From Chitinophaga pinensis (lineage in GTDB: Bacteria; Bacteroidota; Bacteroidia; Chitinophagales; Chitinophagaceae), in the NCBI GenBank assembly GCA_945865295.1, contig CAMBDE010000001.1, forward strand, positions 1-64,000: DNA of 64,000 nucleotides, written 5' to 3'. Each line of letters starts with the position of its first letter. Positions within the stretch are counted from its first letter, which is position 1. Positions 45,212 through 55,541 of the stretch are shown in pieces. A model generated the notes under the pieces. It was given only the letters and a program-made list of their open reading frames with translations, ran no database searches and had not been told where the DNA came from. Made by a program: the position numbers and the translations under genes.

Positions 45212-45832
45212 ATGAAAATAAATTCAATATTTGAAGCTGAAATTGCGGGCGTGAAGCTTATTCAATTTGAAAGATTTTTAGATAAACGTGGATATTTCTC
45301 CGAAACATTCAGGGATTCAGATTTTCTTGAAAAAAATCTTGGAATATTTCCTAATAGTATATTGCAAACAAATGAAAGTTATTCAAGAAGAAATGTTCTA
45401 AGAGGTTTGCACTTTCAATGGAACCAACCAATGGGCAAGTTGGTTAGAACAATTACTGGTCATATGGTTGATTTGATATTAGATTTAAGAATTGGCTCGT
45501 CTACACAAGGCAAAATAATGGCATTCAACATGCCAATTGCTCCACATGATACAACCTCAAATTGGATATGGGTTCCAGAAGGATGCGCCCACGGTAATTT
45601 CTTTTTAGAAGATTCATATATAGAATACTATTGCTCTGCTTCATATAATGGCAATTGTGAGTCTGGGGTATCTCCATTTGCTTCAGATATAGACTGGAGT
45701 ATTTGTGACTCCAAATTAAAGAATTTGTTCTTTGATATGAAAGACAGTTTCATTACTACAAGTAAAGATTTGAATGGTCATAGTGTAGAAAGTTGGATGA
45801 GCTCTTCAGACGCAGAAAATTTTAAATTCTAA
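45212..45832 (+). CDS. rfbC: dTDP-4-dehydrorhamnose 3,5-epimerase-like protein
   Basis: RmlC-type cupin enzyme that epimerises a dTDP-4-keto sugar. It has 206 residues. The N-terminal DKRGYFSETFRDSDF, QTNESYSRRNVLRGLHFQ (with the catalytic His region), GKLVRTITGHMVDLILDLR and PEGCAHGNFFLED are all family motifs. rmlA, rmlB and a full-length rmlD are not in the window. The substrate may therefore be another dTDP- or CDP-4-keto sugar. It starts 13 bases after the previous gene. Confidence 0.9.
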   Translation: MKINSIFEAEIAGVKLIQFERFLDKRGYFSETFRDSDFLEKNLGIFPNSILQTNESYSRRNVLRGLHFQWNQPMGKLVRTITGHMVDLILDLRIGSSTQGKIMAFNMPIAPHDTTSNWIWVPEGCAHGNFFLEDSYIEYYCSASYNGNCESGVSPFASDIDWSICDSKLKNLFFDMKDSFITTSKDLNGHSVESWMSSSDAENFKF

Positions 45833-45835
45833 GCA

Positions 45836-46543
45836 ATGAGGCATATTCTTATTACAGGTGGAACAGGCAAGCTTGGAACTGCACTGACAAATATTATGGA
45901 AGGTGTTCATATTGGTACAAGACAAAATTTTGACTTTACGAATCATGCAATGATGTTGAATTTTTTAAATTGTAATTCTGATATCAATACAATAGTCCAT
46001 TGTGGTGCAATGGTTTCTCCACCTAAAGTGAATGAACAAGTTGATAAAGCTATTCATGATAATATTCTAGGTACTGCTTTATTAAGTTCAATCTGTTTTC
46101 AAAGAAATATTCGACTAATCTATATATCTACTGACTATGTTTTTTCTGGCGAGAAAGGAAACTATAATGAATTAGATGAACTCATGCCGCAGAATAAATA
46201 TGCATGGTCTAAATTAGGTGGAGAATGTGCTGTTCAAATGTTACATGATTTTGTAATCATTAGAATGTCTTTTGGTCCAGATATTTTCCCATATCCAGCT
46301 GCATTCATAGATCAATTTACTTCAAGAGAATCAGCATCAGAAATAGTAAAAAAAATAAAAAATATTGTATTATCCACTTTTAAGGGTGTTATTCATATTG
46401 GTGGTTCAAGAAAAAGCGTTTATGATTATGCATTGAGTATAGGAGCAAAGAACATTAATGCAATTAGTATAAATGACATGAATGTAAAAATGCCTAAGGA
46501 TACTTCACTAAATACAGACTTATATAAAAATACTTTTAAATAA
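45836..46543 (+). CDS. RmlD-like short-chain reductase/epimerase
   Basis: The 235-residue product has an NAD(P)-binding Rossmann start ILITGGTGKLGTAL, the STDYVFSGEKG motif and the catalytic YAWSK (YxxxK) near residue 122. It looks like a shortened dTDP-4-dehydrorhamnose reductase (about 290 residues in the usual form), with part of the C-terminal substrate domain missing. It begins 3 bases after the epimerase gene, so it probably reduces that product. Whether the sugar made is rhamnose is unknown. Confidence 0.85.
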   Translation: MRHILITGGTGKLGTALTNIMEGVHIGTRQNFDFTNHAMMLNFLNCNSDINTIVHCGAMVSPPKVNEQVDKAIHDNILGTALLSSICFQRNIRLIYISTDYVFSGEKGNYNELDELMPQNKYAWSKLGGECAVQMLHDFVIIRMSFGPDIFPYPAAFIDQFTSRESASEIVKKIKNIVLSTFKGVIHIGGSRKSVYDYALSIGAKNINAISINDMNVKMPKDTSLNTDLYKNTFK

Positions 46544-47506
46544 ATGAAAAATATATTACTAGCTGGTGGCGCAGGTTACATTGGCACAGAATTATGTAAA
46601 AGATTATTAAGATTAGACTATCAAATTACTGTCATAGATGACCTGTGGTTTGGTAATAATTTAGATCCTGCAATTAAATTGATTCAAAAAGATATTTTCA
46701 AAGTTAACTACAAGGATTTAGAGGGCTTTGATATTGTAATTTTTTTAGCTGGTGTTTCTAATGATCCTATGGCTGAATTTAGTCCATCCGAAAATTTCAT
46801 ACAAAATGCAGCATGTCCTGCCTATTTATCATATGAAAGTAAACGTGCTGGCGTAAAGCGCTTTATCTATGGATCTTCTTGTTCGGTATATGGTTACACT
46901 GTTGATGAATTATACGACGAAAATTCTCCAACAACATGTGCCTATCCTTATGGAATATCAAAATTGCAAGGTGAGAATGGTGTGATGCAATTAGCAGATG
47001 AACAATTTTCTGTGATTTCTTTAAGACAAGGTACCGTTTGTGGATATAGCGATAGAATGAGGTTTGATTTAGTTATAAATACGATGTTTAAAAATGCTTT
47101 GATGCATGGGGAAATTACTGTGAACAACCCATCTATCTGGCGTCCAATTTTTCATATTCAAGATGCATGTACTGCTTATATCAGGGCTATTCAAGCGCCT
47201 GACAATATATCTGGGGTATTTAATGTGGCTTCGGACAATTATACATTGGGTCAAATTGGCGATGTTGTTAGTGTAGAAATGTCTAAGCTGTTAAACAAAG
47301 AAATAAAAGTGCATATAAATGATGTAAAGGACTTTAGAAATTATAAAGTATCGATACAGCATGCAAAGCTTACACTAGGTTTTACTCCAATTTATACAGT
47401 TAAGGACATTATTCATGACCTCTTTCAAAAGACCTCAAATATTACAAATTTAGAGGATGAAAAATTTTATAATATCAAAGTTTTTAAAAGTTTAGGTAAA
47501 ATTTAA
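46544..47506 (+). CDS. NAD-dependent epimerase/dehydratase
   Basis: An extended short-chain dehydrogenase acting on a nucleotide sugar. It has 320 residues. The glycine motif is LLAGGAGYIGTEL at 5-17. The catalytic site is SSCSVYG and YPYGISK (YxxxK) near 144. RPIFHIQDACTAYIRAI is also typical of the GalE/RfbB relatives. Its ATG follows the previous stop codon directly, so the two are coupled. Confidence 0.9.
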   Translation: MKNILLAGGAGYIGTELCKRLLRLDYQITVIDDLWFGNNLDPAIKLIQKDIFKVNYKDLEGFDIVIFLAGVSNDPMAEFSPSENFIQNAACPAYLSYESKRAGVKRFIYGSSCSVYGYTVDELYDENSPTTCAYPYGISKLQGENGVMQLADEQFSVISLRQGTVCGYSDRMRFDLVINTMFKNALMHGEITVNNPSIWRPIFHIQDACTAYIRAIQAPDNISGVFNVASDNYTLGQIGDVVSVEMSKLLNKEIKVHINDVKDFRNYKVSIQHAKLTLGFTPIYTVKDIIHDLFQKTSNITNLEDEKFYNIKVFKSLGKI

Positions 47507-47510
47507 TTCA

Positions 47511-48359
47511 ATGAAAATATTTTTACAAATCATATTCTTTTCCTTGTTGAGTATTACAGTAATTGCGCAACATGATACTTTAAAAATTGGACAGTTTTTA
47601 ATTAGTAAGTCTCAATCTAACTTGAATAAGAGTTGGGAGCAAATCATTAGAAATAGAGACTTAAAAGCTGTAAAGGTTGTTTATGAAAAAAACAAAGATT
47701 TAGAATATAAACAATTTGAAACAAGTTGGTTTGCTTTTGATCTAGCACTTGTAAACTACCTTGATGAAACAAAATACCTAGAGAATAAGCCATTAAGTAA
47801 TCCGACGATTGGTGAACCAATGTCAAAATTAAAAATGCAACTAAACAATGGTAAATCAACCAATGTTAACATTTGGATAGTTCAACAAAAGTATAGATTT
47901 AAAGACCCATCATTTTATTTAAAATATGGTTTAGGTGTTGAGATGTTTAATTTTAGGCATGAGTATAGTATAAATTATAGAAAGCACGATGCGATGTTTA
48001 TTTATTTGAGTAAAGATAATTTTGAAAAAAATAAATTGTTTACAAGTTATATTTCTGCTCCAATACAATTAGGGTATGATTTTAAATTAAAAAATAATAA
48101 ATTAATTGGATTAAGTGGAGGATTCATAACAGGTTATTTATATAAATCTTATAACAAACAAATAAGTCGAGAACTAGGAAAAGAAAAGTATCATGGAAAT
48201 TATAGTTTAAGAGATATTAGACTAGCTGGTGTATTTGAAATCAGGATCGATCAGATAAAGTTCTTTGGAACAGCATCATTGCAAAATATGTTAGATAAGA
48301 TGAATACGAATCAGTCATTGTATCCATATAGCTTTGGACTAAGATTTAGTAAATTATAA
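47511..48359 (+). CDS. Exported protein, probable outer-membrane beta-barrel
   Basis: I cannot assign a family. The 282-residue product has a signal peptide (IFLQIIFFSLLSITVIA, cut before QHD). The second half shows alternating hydrophobic/aromatic strands such as FYLKYGLGVEMFNF and LFTSYISAPIQLGYDFKL, and it ends in YPYSFGLRFSKL, fitting an outer-membrane barrel with a terminal aromatic strand. It lies between the sugar enzymes and the Wzi-like genes and could help display or export the polymer. Confidence 0.65.
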   Translation: MKIFLQIIFFSLLSITVIAQHDTLKIGQFLISKSQSNLNKSWEQIIRNRDLKAVKVVYEKNKDLEYKQFETSWFAFDLALVNYLDETKYLENKPLSNPTIGEPMSKLKMQLNNGKSTNVNIWIVQQKYRFKDPSFYLKYGLGVEMFNFRHEYSINYRKHDAMFIYLSKDNFEKNKLFTSYISAPIQLGYDFKLKNNKLIGLSGGFITGYLYKSYNKQISRELGKEKYHGNYSLRDIRLAGVFEIRIDQIKFFGTASLQNMLDKMNTNQSLYPYSFGLRFSKL

Positions 48360-48391
48360 GCTGGTATTTACGACTTTGAAATTAAAACAGA

Positions 48392-49972
48392 ATGATGATT
48401 TTTAGGAATAGATTTTTTTTAGTGCTTATAAGTATGCTTATTTTAGGTAAAGCATATACTCAGTCTATTCCTGTTGGTACAGTTGGCGATGAATATTTTA
48501 GAATCTTACAATTACAGGGTAAAATTGATCCTAAATACTCATTTTCTTCTAGACCAAATTTTTTAACTAATAAGTTTCCTGTCGATAGTTTTTATCAATT
48601 GATAGATTCGAATTTGAATACGAATATTGCATTAAAGACTAGGTTTGTAGAATTTAGGCCATTGCTTGCACAGATAAGGTCACAATACAATTCATTACAT
48701 CCTCATGGTTGGAATGATGAAGGTATGATCAAGGCAAAGGGAATTCAAACCATGGCAAGAATTGGTGTTTATACCAGAATTGGTCCATTGCATATTCAGT
48801 TTATGCCAGAGCATGTCAATGCAGAAAATCCTCCATATGAAATTAGTGATGAGTTTGGTACAATCACAAAAGATAGGTACGAACAAAACTTTATTGGACA
48901 GTCAAGCGTAAGATTAAATTTAAGTGCTGTATCAATAGGTTTTTCTAATGAAAATATTTACTGGGGACCTGGACAATATGGCGCTCTAATTATGAGCAAT
49001 AATGCCCCAGGGTTTGCACATTATACCTTTAATACAATTAGACCAATTAAAACATTTTTAGGAAGTTTTGAGTTTCAATTGGTTACTGGAAGATTAGAAC
49101 AAAATCCTATGGCTCCTTTTGAAACGATATCTCTTAAAAATAATCCGGTCTGGAAAGAACCTAGAATTTTTAATGGATTAAACATGGTCTTTCAACCCAA
49201 ATTTTTCCCTAATTTATTTATTGGTATCAATCGTGCATACCAATATTCTGAATTAAATATAGAGCAACAAGGCAATGGTTTTGTAGATAAATATTTGCCC
49301 GTCTTTTCAAAAGTGTTTAAATCTTCTGTTGGCGGTACTGATGAAGATAAAATTGAAAGGGATCAACAATTGAGTTTTTATACAAGATGGTTATTTCCAA
49401 AATCAAATGCCGAAATGTATTTTGAATATGGCTGGAATGACCACAAAGATAATTTTAGGGATTTTTGGATAGATCCAGAACATGCAGCTACTTACCTAAT
49501 TGGATTCAAAAAATTAAAACCATTATCTAAGAATCGTTGGCTTGAATTAAATGCTGAAATTATTCAAACTGCACAAACAATAGATTATTTAGTTAGAACC
49601 GCAGGAGACTGGTATATATATCCTAATGGCGGTTATAATCATTTTAACCAAATTTTAGGTGCTGGTACTGGACGAGGAAATAATGTTCAAACTTTGAATG
49701 TAAATATACTCAAAGGGCTATCTAAATTAGGGATGAAATTACAACGTATTCAGCACCAGCCAACACCAGCAAATAATAGCTACGCGTTTGAGTCTCTAGG
49801 ATTAAGGCCATTAAGATGGACTGATATTGGTATAGGCTTTAATGCACAAAAGCGTTGGAAAAATCTAATTATTGCGCCAGAAGTGAATTTTATTAATTCA
49901 ATGAATTATGCCTGGACATTTAGATCAAATTTTAATTTATTCGCACAACTCAATGTAACCTACCTATGGTAA
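48392..49972 (+). CDS. Wzi-like capsule assembly outer-membrane protein (first copy)
   Basis: Wzi is an 18-strand outer-membrane barrel that binds capsule polysaccharide at the cell surface. This 526-residue protein has a signal peptide (LVLISMLILGKAYTQ). The Wzi hallmark YWGPGQYGALIMSNNAPGF is near residue 190, followed by many beta strands and a final aromatic strand. It overlaps the next Wzi-like gene by 7 bases, so both are probably made together. A role in holding the polymer to the surface is inferred. Confidence 0.85.
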   Translation: MMIFRNRFFLVLISMLILGKAYTQSIPVGTVGDEYFRILQLQGKIDPKYSFSSRPNFLTNKFPVDSFYQLIDSNLNTNIALKTRFVEFRPLLAQIRSQYNSLHPHGWNDEGMIKAKGIQTMARIGVYTRIGPLHIQFMPEHVNAENPPYEISDEFGTITKDRYEQNFIGQSSVRLNLSAVSIGFSNENIYWGPGQYGALIMSNNAPGFAHYTFNTIRPIKTFLGSFEFQLVTGRLEQNPMAPFETISLKNNPVWKEPRIFNGLNMVFQPKFFPNLFIGINRAYQYSELNIEQQGNGFVDKYLPVFSKVFKSSVGGTDEDKIERDQQLSFYTRWLFPKSNAEMYFEYGWNDHKDNFRDFWIDPEHAATYLIGFKKLKPLSKNRWLELNAEIIQTAQTIDYLVRTAGDWYIYPNGGYNHFNQILGAGTGRGNNVQTLNVNILKGLSKLGMKLQRIQHQPTPANNSYAFESLGLRPLRWTDIGIGFNAQKRWKNLIIAPEVNFINSMNYAWTFRSNFNLFAQLNVTYLW

Positions 49973-51648
49973 ATAAAAGTACAAAGTTGTTAGTGCGACT
50001 TTCGTTATTACTAGCTACATTATTATGGAGTCAATTACAAGCACAGCAAATTGATTTAAATAATATTGCGCTGATGGATGTAAATAGGGTATCGTCATTA
50101 CTTGACACTTCATCTAGCTCAAATTCATACACAATACGAAATAGTTCTGTAGTATTTAATGCAAATGTAAAGAGTTGGAAAAAAGTATTTGTAAATCATT
50201 TTTCCGCAATGAGTCATTTGCAAGAAAATTCTAATCTTCCATTTGGTTTCAATGATGGATCGATGATTCCTTCTGTTGGGAAACAGCATTTTTATAACTT
50301 TCAAGTAGGAGTGCAGTGGGGAAATTTTACTTTACAATTTGCACCTGAAAAAGTGAATGCAGAAAATTTCGCTGTCCAAGGTTTAGGGAATGATTTTGAC
50401 GGGTCTGCTAATGGAAATCCTGGAAACTTTTGGAGAAGATATTATGAAATCTCAGAAAATATAATAGAAGCCCCTAATACACATTTTAACAAAAAAAGTG
50501 ATGAGAATTTCATTGGACAAACAAGTATTAAGTATCACACAAAAAATGTCAGCTTTGGTATTTCAACCGAAAACCTATGGTGGGGCCCAGGTATACATTA
50601 TTCACTCGTTTTAACTAATAATGCACCTGGATTTTTGCATTACAGTATCAATACAAATAAACCAATTCATACGTTTATAGGAAATATTGAAGTGCAGTTT
50701 ATCGGCGGAAGTTTACAAAATGGGTTTTTAAAACCTTCTGAAAATAATAATCCATATGCGGCGCAATGGTATACTCCTAAGGATCCTAATGAGCGATATA
50801 TCACTGGGATGATTTTAACTATAAATCCCAAATGGACAAAAAATTTGTTTTTAGGCTTAAGTAATATGGCATATATCTATCAAAGAGATATGAATGGCCT
50901 AGAAGATGCAACAGCTCTAAGTAATTTTTCTAAATATACTAGTTTAAAGAAAAGACCAGCTTTGGGAGCAGTTTTTTTAAGGTATGCATTACCGAAAGAC
51001 CATGCAGAAGTTTTTTTTGAATATGGAAGAAATGATAGAGGAGCCACACCAATCAACATATTATATGATAGTGTAGCAACAGGTTACGTAGCTGGAGTAA
51101 GAAAGTTGTTTCCTTTATCAAGCAACTCAAAATATGGGGCTATATCATTAAATATTGAAATTGTTCAACTAAAGATGCCTCAGGCTAATTTAATTTGGGA
51201 TGCTAACCTAATGTCAAAACAATCAAGCTGGTATACCAATAAGCAAGTAAGGCAAGGCTATACCAATAAGGGACAAATTCTTGGATCTTACGTAGGTCCG
51301 GGCGGAAGTGGTCAGATTATGCAGCTTGCTTGGGTAAAAGGGATGAATAAAATAGGTGCTGGTATCGAAAGAGTCAGTCACAATAAGGATTTTTATTACT
51401 ATAATTATTTTAATGGACTTACCTATCCAGGCCCAAATTTTAAATATTGGTCAGATTTTATATATTCCTTCTATATGAGAGTTAAAGTTGGTAATTTTAT
51501 CTTGGCTTCAGAAGTAAAGAAATCGGAATCTTATAATTATTTATGGACAAAAACAGGTAATGGAGGATTGTATGGACCTTCAGACACAGATAGAACAAAC
51601 ACTCAATTTAATATTTCTTTGAGGTATCTTTTTAACAGAAAATTTTAA
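49966..51648 (+). CDS. Wzi-like capsule assembly outer-membrane protein (second copy)
   Basis: The 560-residue product is a paralogue of the gene before it. It has signal sequence LLVRLSLLLATLLWSQLQA and the hallmark WWGPGIHYSLVLTNNAPGF near residue 205. FIGQTSIKY here matches FIGQSSVRL in the first copy. It ends with a typical barrel strand (ISLRYLFNRKF). The coding start overlaps the previous stop region. Two different copies in a row suggest different polymer contacts or a hetero-complex. Confidence 0.85.
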   Translation: MVNKSTKLLVRLSLLLATLLWSQLQAQQIDLNNIALMDVNRVSSLLDTSSSSNSYTIRNSSVVFNANVKSWKKVFVNHFSAMSHLQENSNLPFGFNDGSMIPSVGKQHFYNFQVGVQWGNFTLQFAPEKVNAENFAVQGLGNDFDGSANGNPGNFWRRYYEISENIIEAPNTHFNKKSDENFIGQTSIKYHTKNVSFGISTENLWWGPGIHYSLVLTNNAPGFLHYSINTNKPIHTFIGNIEVQFIGGSLQNGFLKPSENNNPYAAQWYTPKDPNERYITGMILTINPKWTKNLFLGLSNMAYIYQRDMNGLEDATALSNFSKYTSLKKRPALGAVFLRYALPKDHAEVFFEYGRNDRGATPINILYDSVATGYVAGVRKLFPLSSNSKYGAISLNIEIVQLKMPQANLIWDANLMSKQSSWYTNKQVRQGYTNKGQILGSYVGPGGSGQIMQLAWVKGMNKIGAGIERVSHNKDFYYYNYFNGLTYPGPNFKYWSDFIYSFYMRVKVGNFILASEVKKSESYNYLWTKTGNGGLYGPSDTDRTNTQFNISLRYLFNRKF

Positions 51649-51650
51649 TT

Positions 51651-52703
51651 ATGGAACAAAATAATGCCTTAAAATTATCAGATGTTTTTTTATTGGTAAA
51701 AAAGTTTTTTAACTTATATAAGTCATTTAAAACAATTAATTATATTCTAATTATCTCTTTTACAACAGCCTGCTTATTATTTTACTTCATAGAAAAGCCA
51801 AAATACGAGGCAAATGCATCTTTTGTATTAATGGAGGGCTCTGGATCAAAAGGCGGTGGATTAGCTAGCCTAGGTTCTCAGTTTGGTATTGATATAGGTT
51901 CATTAGGTGGTCAATCAAATAGTATTTTTACCGGCGATAATATTTTTGATATTTTTAAAACAAGAAGAATTATTGAAAATGTTTTATTAAGTGAATTTAA
52001 TGACGAAATAAAAGGTGCTGAAAAGAAAACATTTGCAGACGCCTATTTAAAAATGTACCCCTCATTTATAAAAACTGTTATTTTAGGTAAACAATCAAAT
52101 ATTGGAACCTTTTATGGGTATGATAATAAACTATATGCCGATAGGACAAAAGATAGTATTTTAAGTAAGATTTTTGAAAAAATGATAAAGAACAATCTAA
52201 TTGTTCAACAGTCAAATAAAAAAGGCTCAATTATACAGGTTAAATTAACAACAAATAATGAATTATTTTCAAAGCTTTTCACAGAAAAATTAATCGAAGA
52301 GGTTAAAACATTTTATTTAAATATTAATAATACGAATACTCAGATTGTCTTATTGAACTTACAAAAAAAAGCAGATTCACTTCAAGGCCTACTTTATCAA
52401 AAATCATTACAATCAAACAGGTTACTTAATGCTAATAATGGGCTAACGACCTATTCAGCAACAGAAGAGATTTCACAAAAAGATAAAACAGTTACTTATA
52501 CACTTTATTCAGAAGTCATTAAAAATATTGAACTTACAAAAATGTCTCAGGCTCAACAAACTCCTATTTTTGAAATTGTTGAAACACCAAGACTGCCATT
52601 AGAAAATAATAAATTAGAGTTTTACGAACTGCTTTTATTTGGGTTAGTGGGCGGCTATATTTTAAGTTTATTACATGCTATTATAAAATATATTTTCATC
52701 TAA
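51651..52703 (+). CDS. Wzz-type polysaccharide chain-length determinant
   Basis: Polysaccharide co-polymerases of the Wzz type sit in the inner membrane with a large periplasmic helical part and control polymer length. It has 350 residues. A first membrane helix is at about 31-48 and a last one near 323-345, with Wzz-like periplasmic sequence between. The glycine-rich segment with SQFGIDIGSLGG near 77-88 closely resembles the frameshifted paralogue at 62633-63708. There is no kinase domain. It ends sharing a base with the next gene (TAATG). Confidence 0.88.
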   Translation: MEQNNALKLSDVFLLVKKFFNLYKSFKTINYILIISFTTACLLFYFIEKPKYEANASFVLMEGSGSKGGGLASLGSQFGIDIGSLGGQSNSIFTGDNIFDIFKTRRIIENVLLSEFNDEIKGAEKKTFADAYLKMYPSFIKTVILGKQSNIGTFYGYDNKLYADRTKDSILSKIFEKMIKNNLIVQQSNKKGSIIQVKLTTNNELFSKLFTEKLIEEVKTFYLNINNTNTQIVLLNLQKKADSLQGLLYQKSLQSNRLLNANNGLTTYSATEEISQKDKTVTYTLYSEVIKNIELTKMSQAQQTPIFEIVETPRLPLENNKLEFYELLLFGLVGGYILSLLHAIIKYIFI

Positions 52704-53554
52704 TGCATATTTTAGCACTTAGAAGTTATGGAGATTATGTTATTTTGTTGAATTCAATAAAAAATGCTGATTTAAAGCAAGATGTACAAATAATTGCCTC
52801 CAATCATCTGAAGCCTATACACGAAGCTCTGAATGTCAATTTTTCAACTAATTTCAATTTTATTTTTAAAGATCTTGGCATTAAAAATGGCTTGTTGGGT
52901 TTTTTCACAAACAAACATTTTTTTAGTTTCAACACGATTCATGAAATTTTAAAACTATCAAAATCTTTAAAAAGTTTGAAAATAAATAAAGAAAAATTAT
53001 TTTTAGAACATCATACAAGAAAGTTTTTACTAAGTGTTTTTTTAAGTAGAAAGCTGGATTTTTTATATAAAAGTGGAAATGTGTATGATGCACTTGGACG
53101 TTTTTTTGGATTCGAATCAATTGATAAAACATTTCAATTATCAGAAGTACATCCCAAAAACAAAGTGTTAATTTTTCCTGATTCTCGTAAAAAGCATAAA
53201 GTAATCAACGAAGAAACAATGAGGCAATTAAGTAGCAGCTTGAATAATTTAAATGTTGAATTTAAGATTGCTAAATTTTGTCAAAAAAATAAAGAATATA
53301 GTGCTTTAAATAATCAAATCGTGTATAGAGACTTTAAAGAGTTAATTTTATTGATATCAGAATGTGATTTTGTAATTGCAAGTGATAGTGTTCCTGTACA
53401 TATAGCTGAATTTCTAGAAAAACAACATATCATTTTATACAATGATAAAATTAATTATAATTGGTTAACGCCATTCGCTAAAAAGTATCATAGGTTTACT
53501 ACTTTCAAAGAAACACCAATTTTTATCAACAAATATTTTAACTCAACATGTTAA
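52703..53554 (+). CDS. Glycosyltransferase family 9-like protein
   Basis: The 283-residue product starts MHILALRSYGDYVILLNSI, like the heptosyltransferase group. Near its C-terminus it has LILLISECDFVIASDSVPVHIAEFL, which corresponds to the donor site of GT9 enzymes (DSGPMHLA in typical members). The protein is shorter than usual (about 320-350). It may transfer heptose or another sugar. The match is partial, so the assignment is moderate. Confidence 0.65.
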   Translation: MHILALRSYGDYVILLNSIKNADLKQDVQIIASNHLKPIHEALNVNFSTNFNFIFKDLGIKNGLLGFFTNKHFFSFNTIHEILKLSKSLKSLKINKEKLFLEHHTRKFLLSVFLSRKLDFLYKSGNVYDALGRFFGFESIDKTFQLSEVHPKNKVLIFPDSRKKHKVINEETMRQLSSSLNNLNVEFKIAKFCQKNKEYSALNNQIVYRDFKELILLISECDFVIASDSVPVHIAEFLEKQHIILYNDKINYNWLTPFAKKYHRFTTFKETPIFINKYFNSTC

Positions 53555-54252
53555 CATATTTAGTGTCATCTAAAGACGAGTTAGAGCGTTTAACGCATAT
53601 AGAAGCACTTAAAATGCTTTTTCCGGATGTAATTACTATAGAAGCAATCTATCCTAACAAGACATATATTCCATTTTATAGCCAAATCAAGTCTATTTCT
53701 AAAACCAGAACAGGAGCTGCTTTATCTGACGGTGCATTAGGATGTTTATTATCCCATAGGCTAATTTGGAGACATTTTATAAACCAACAAGACCAAGATT
53801 TCTGCTTAATATTGGAATCTGACAGCAAAATTGACAATCTGAATATAATTCAAACCCAAAAAGAAAGTATAAGTGCGCAATATGACTTATTTTTTTGGGG
53901 TGCTTTCGACAACAGAATGAAATTATTACAATCAACTAAAATGCGTTTATCCGATCAGTATCAAATTGGAACTCCTTTAGTTCATTCTTTATATTGCACT
54001 TATGGTTACTCTGTTAATAAAGCAAGCGCTAAATTCTTATTAGAAAGTACTAAAAAGTTCAATTATCCTGTTGATTATTGGAAATTGAGATTAAAAGACA
54101 GCTCTTTAAGGGTTGGCGGTATCTTACCCAATATTATTACAACTGTAACTACATTTAAAAGTACTATCAGTTATTCGAATGAGGGTATACTTAAAATATT
54201 ATTTGATAGAATGATTAACTTTAAAAACAGCATCATTTCATTTTTTAAGTGA
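53548..54252 (+). CDS. Glycosyltransferase family 25-like protein
   Basis: The 234-residue product shows the GT25 (LPS galactosyltransferase/LPG-type) pattern: LSDGALGCLLSHRLIWRHF near residue 63 and CLILESDSKI near 93, where typical members have ILEDD. YGYSVNKASAKFLLE near 155 also fits. The acidic DxD-like site is reduced to ESD. It overlaps the previous gene by 7 bases and the next one by 4. Confidence 0.82.
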   Translation: MLTYLVSSKDELERLTHIEALKMLFPDVITIEAIYPNKTYIPFYSQIKSISKTRTGAALSDGALGCLLSHRLIWRHFINQQDQDFCLILESDSKIDNLNIIQTQKESISAQYDLFFWGAFDNRMKLLQSTKMRLSDQYQIGTPLVHSLYCTYGYSVNKASAKFLLESTKKFNYPVDYWKLRLKDSSLRVGGILPNIITTVTTFKSTISYSNEGILKILFDRMINFKNSIISFFK

Positions 54253-55541
54253 ATAAAATACTACAACTATATAAAACAATTTTTATTAGCACGCTAGCTT
54301 TATACATTTATCTTGGAAAAGGTATTGCTTATGGTTATTTTGCAGAGTTTTTATTACTTATAGGAATTCTATTATTAATAAAACATCGGAGGTCAGTTAG
54401 CCTAATAAAAGGAAGCAGCTCTTATATTTTATACTTCCTACTTTTGATTAATATATTATATCTGGCACGGGGAATAGTGCATTTTGGTTTTATAGACACA
54501 ATTAGAGATAGTTTTATTCTTAATTATATTTATTTTGTCTTTATTCTTCTTTTATTTCAAGATACTATATCAGATTTATTAAAATCAATTTTTAATATAT
54601 ATAAATACTATCCACTTGTGTTATTTTCCTTATACATCATTTCGTTGAATGACTTTATAGGTAACATTAGTTTTTTTGGAAATGTACATTTATTGTTTTT
54701 TAAATTTGGAGATATTGCCGTACATCTTTTTGTAGCTTTTATTTTACAATTAACTAATTTAAATCGATATAAGAAACCGTTTGATTTATTAAATTACTTA
54801 TGCATCTTTATTTTATTTTCAGTAGCATCTTCCTATAGCCGAAGTGGTATGCTGTCTTTTATTACTGCTTTTTTTGTTTTTTTTTATTTTCTAAATGATA
54901 AGACTGTAAAAAATCAATTAAGAAGTTTTGTAAAGTTTGTTCCAATTATCTTCGTAATTTCTTTATTGTTTTTATCAAAATTTAAAGTAGCAGATAATTT
55001 TCAAGGAAGGACAGTAGGAGTTGAACAAGTTGCGTTAAATTTTACTAGTATTTTTTCAACATCTGAGGAAGGTGGTCTAAATGACAATAAGATTTGGAGA
55101 TTAATATGGTGGGGTCAAATCATTGACTATACATTTAACGGCCCATATTTTATTGCTGGTAAAGGCTTAGGTATAAGCTTGGCAGATGATGATCAAATAT
55201 TAACTACGGACCTTGAGGGTGATTTGAGATCGCCACATAATTTTAGTTTATCAGTCCTAGCAAGGTATGGGGTCTTTATATTTTTTCTTTGGTTGTATTG
55301 GAACATTATGCTGTTTAAAAGCATCAAAACTATTAATCTATCTAGGCTTCAATTGGTTATCATTTGCATACAAATAGCTTTCTTATTCAATGCTAATTTT
55401 GATGTCTTTTTAGAGGGGCCAATGGGTGCCTTTCCATTTTGGGTATTTGTTGGAATTGATTTAATTTTTAGTTACTTTAAATTATATAATTCGTCTCTAG
55501 AATATAGTTTATTCAATAATCCATTGGAATTAAATGATTAA
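54249..55541 (+). CDS. Wzy/O-antigen ligase family membrane protein
   Basis: Inner-membrane polymerase or ligase of repeat-unit polysaccharides. The 430-residue product is very hydrophobic with about ten or eleven membrane helices. The Wzy_C-type features are SSYSRSGMLSF near residue 195, a large loop with GKGLGISLAD, and RSPHNFSLSVLARYG near 325, where the His is conserved. It starts with GTG inside GTGA, the stop of the previous gene, so coupling is likely. Between polymerase and ligase, polymerase is likelier given the flippase next to it. Confidence 0.82.
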   Translation: MNKILQLYKTIFISTLALYIYLGKGIAYGYFAEFLLLIGILLLIKHRRSVSLIKGSSSYILYFLLLINILYLARGIVHFGFIDTIRDSFILNYIYFVFILLLFQDTISDLLKSIFNIYKYYPLVLFSLYIISLNDFIGNISFFGNVHLLFFKFGDIAVHLFVAFILQLTNLNRYKKPFDLLNYLCIFILFSVASSYSRSGMLSFITAFFVFFYFLNDKTVKNQLRSFVKFVPIIFVISLLFLSKFKVADNFQGRTVGVEQVALNFTSIFSTSEEGGLNDNKIWRLIWWGQIIDYTFNGPYFIAGKGLGISLADDDQILTTDLEGDLRSPHNFSLSVLARYGVFIFFLWLYWNIMLFKSIKTINLSRLQLVIICIQIAFLFNANFDVFLEGPMGAFPFWVFVGIDLIFSYFKLYNSSLEYSLFNNPLELND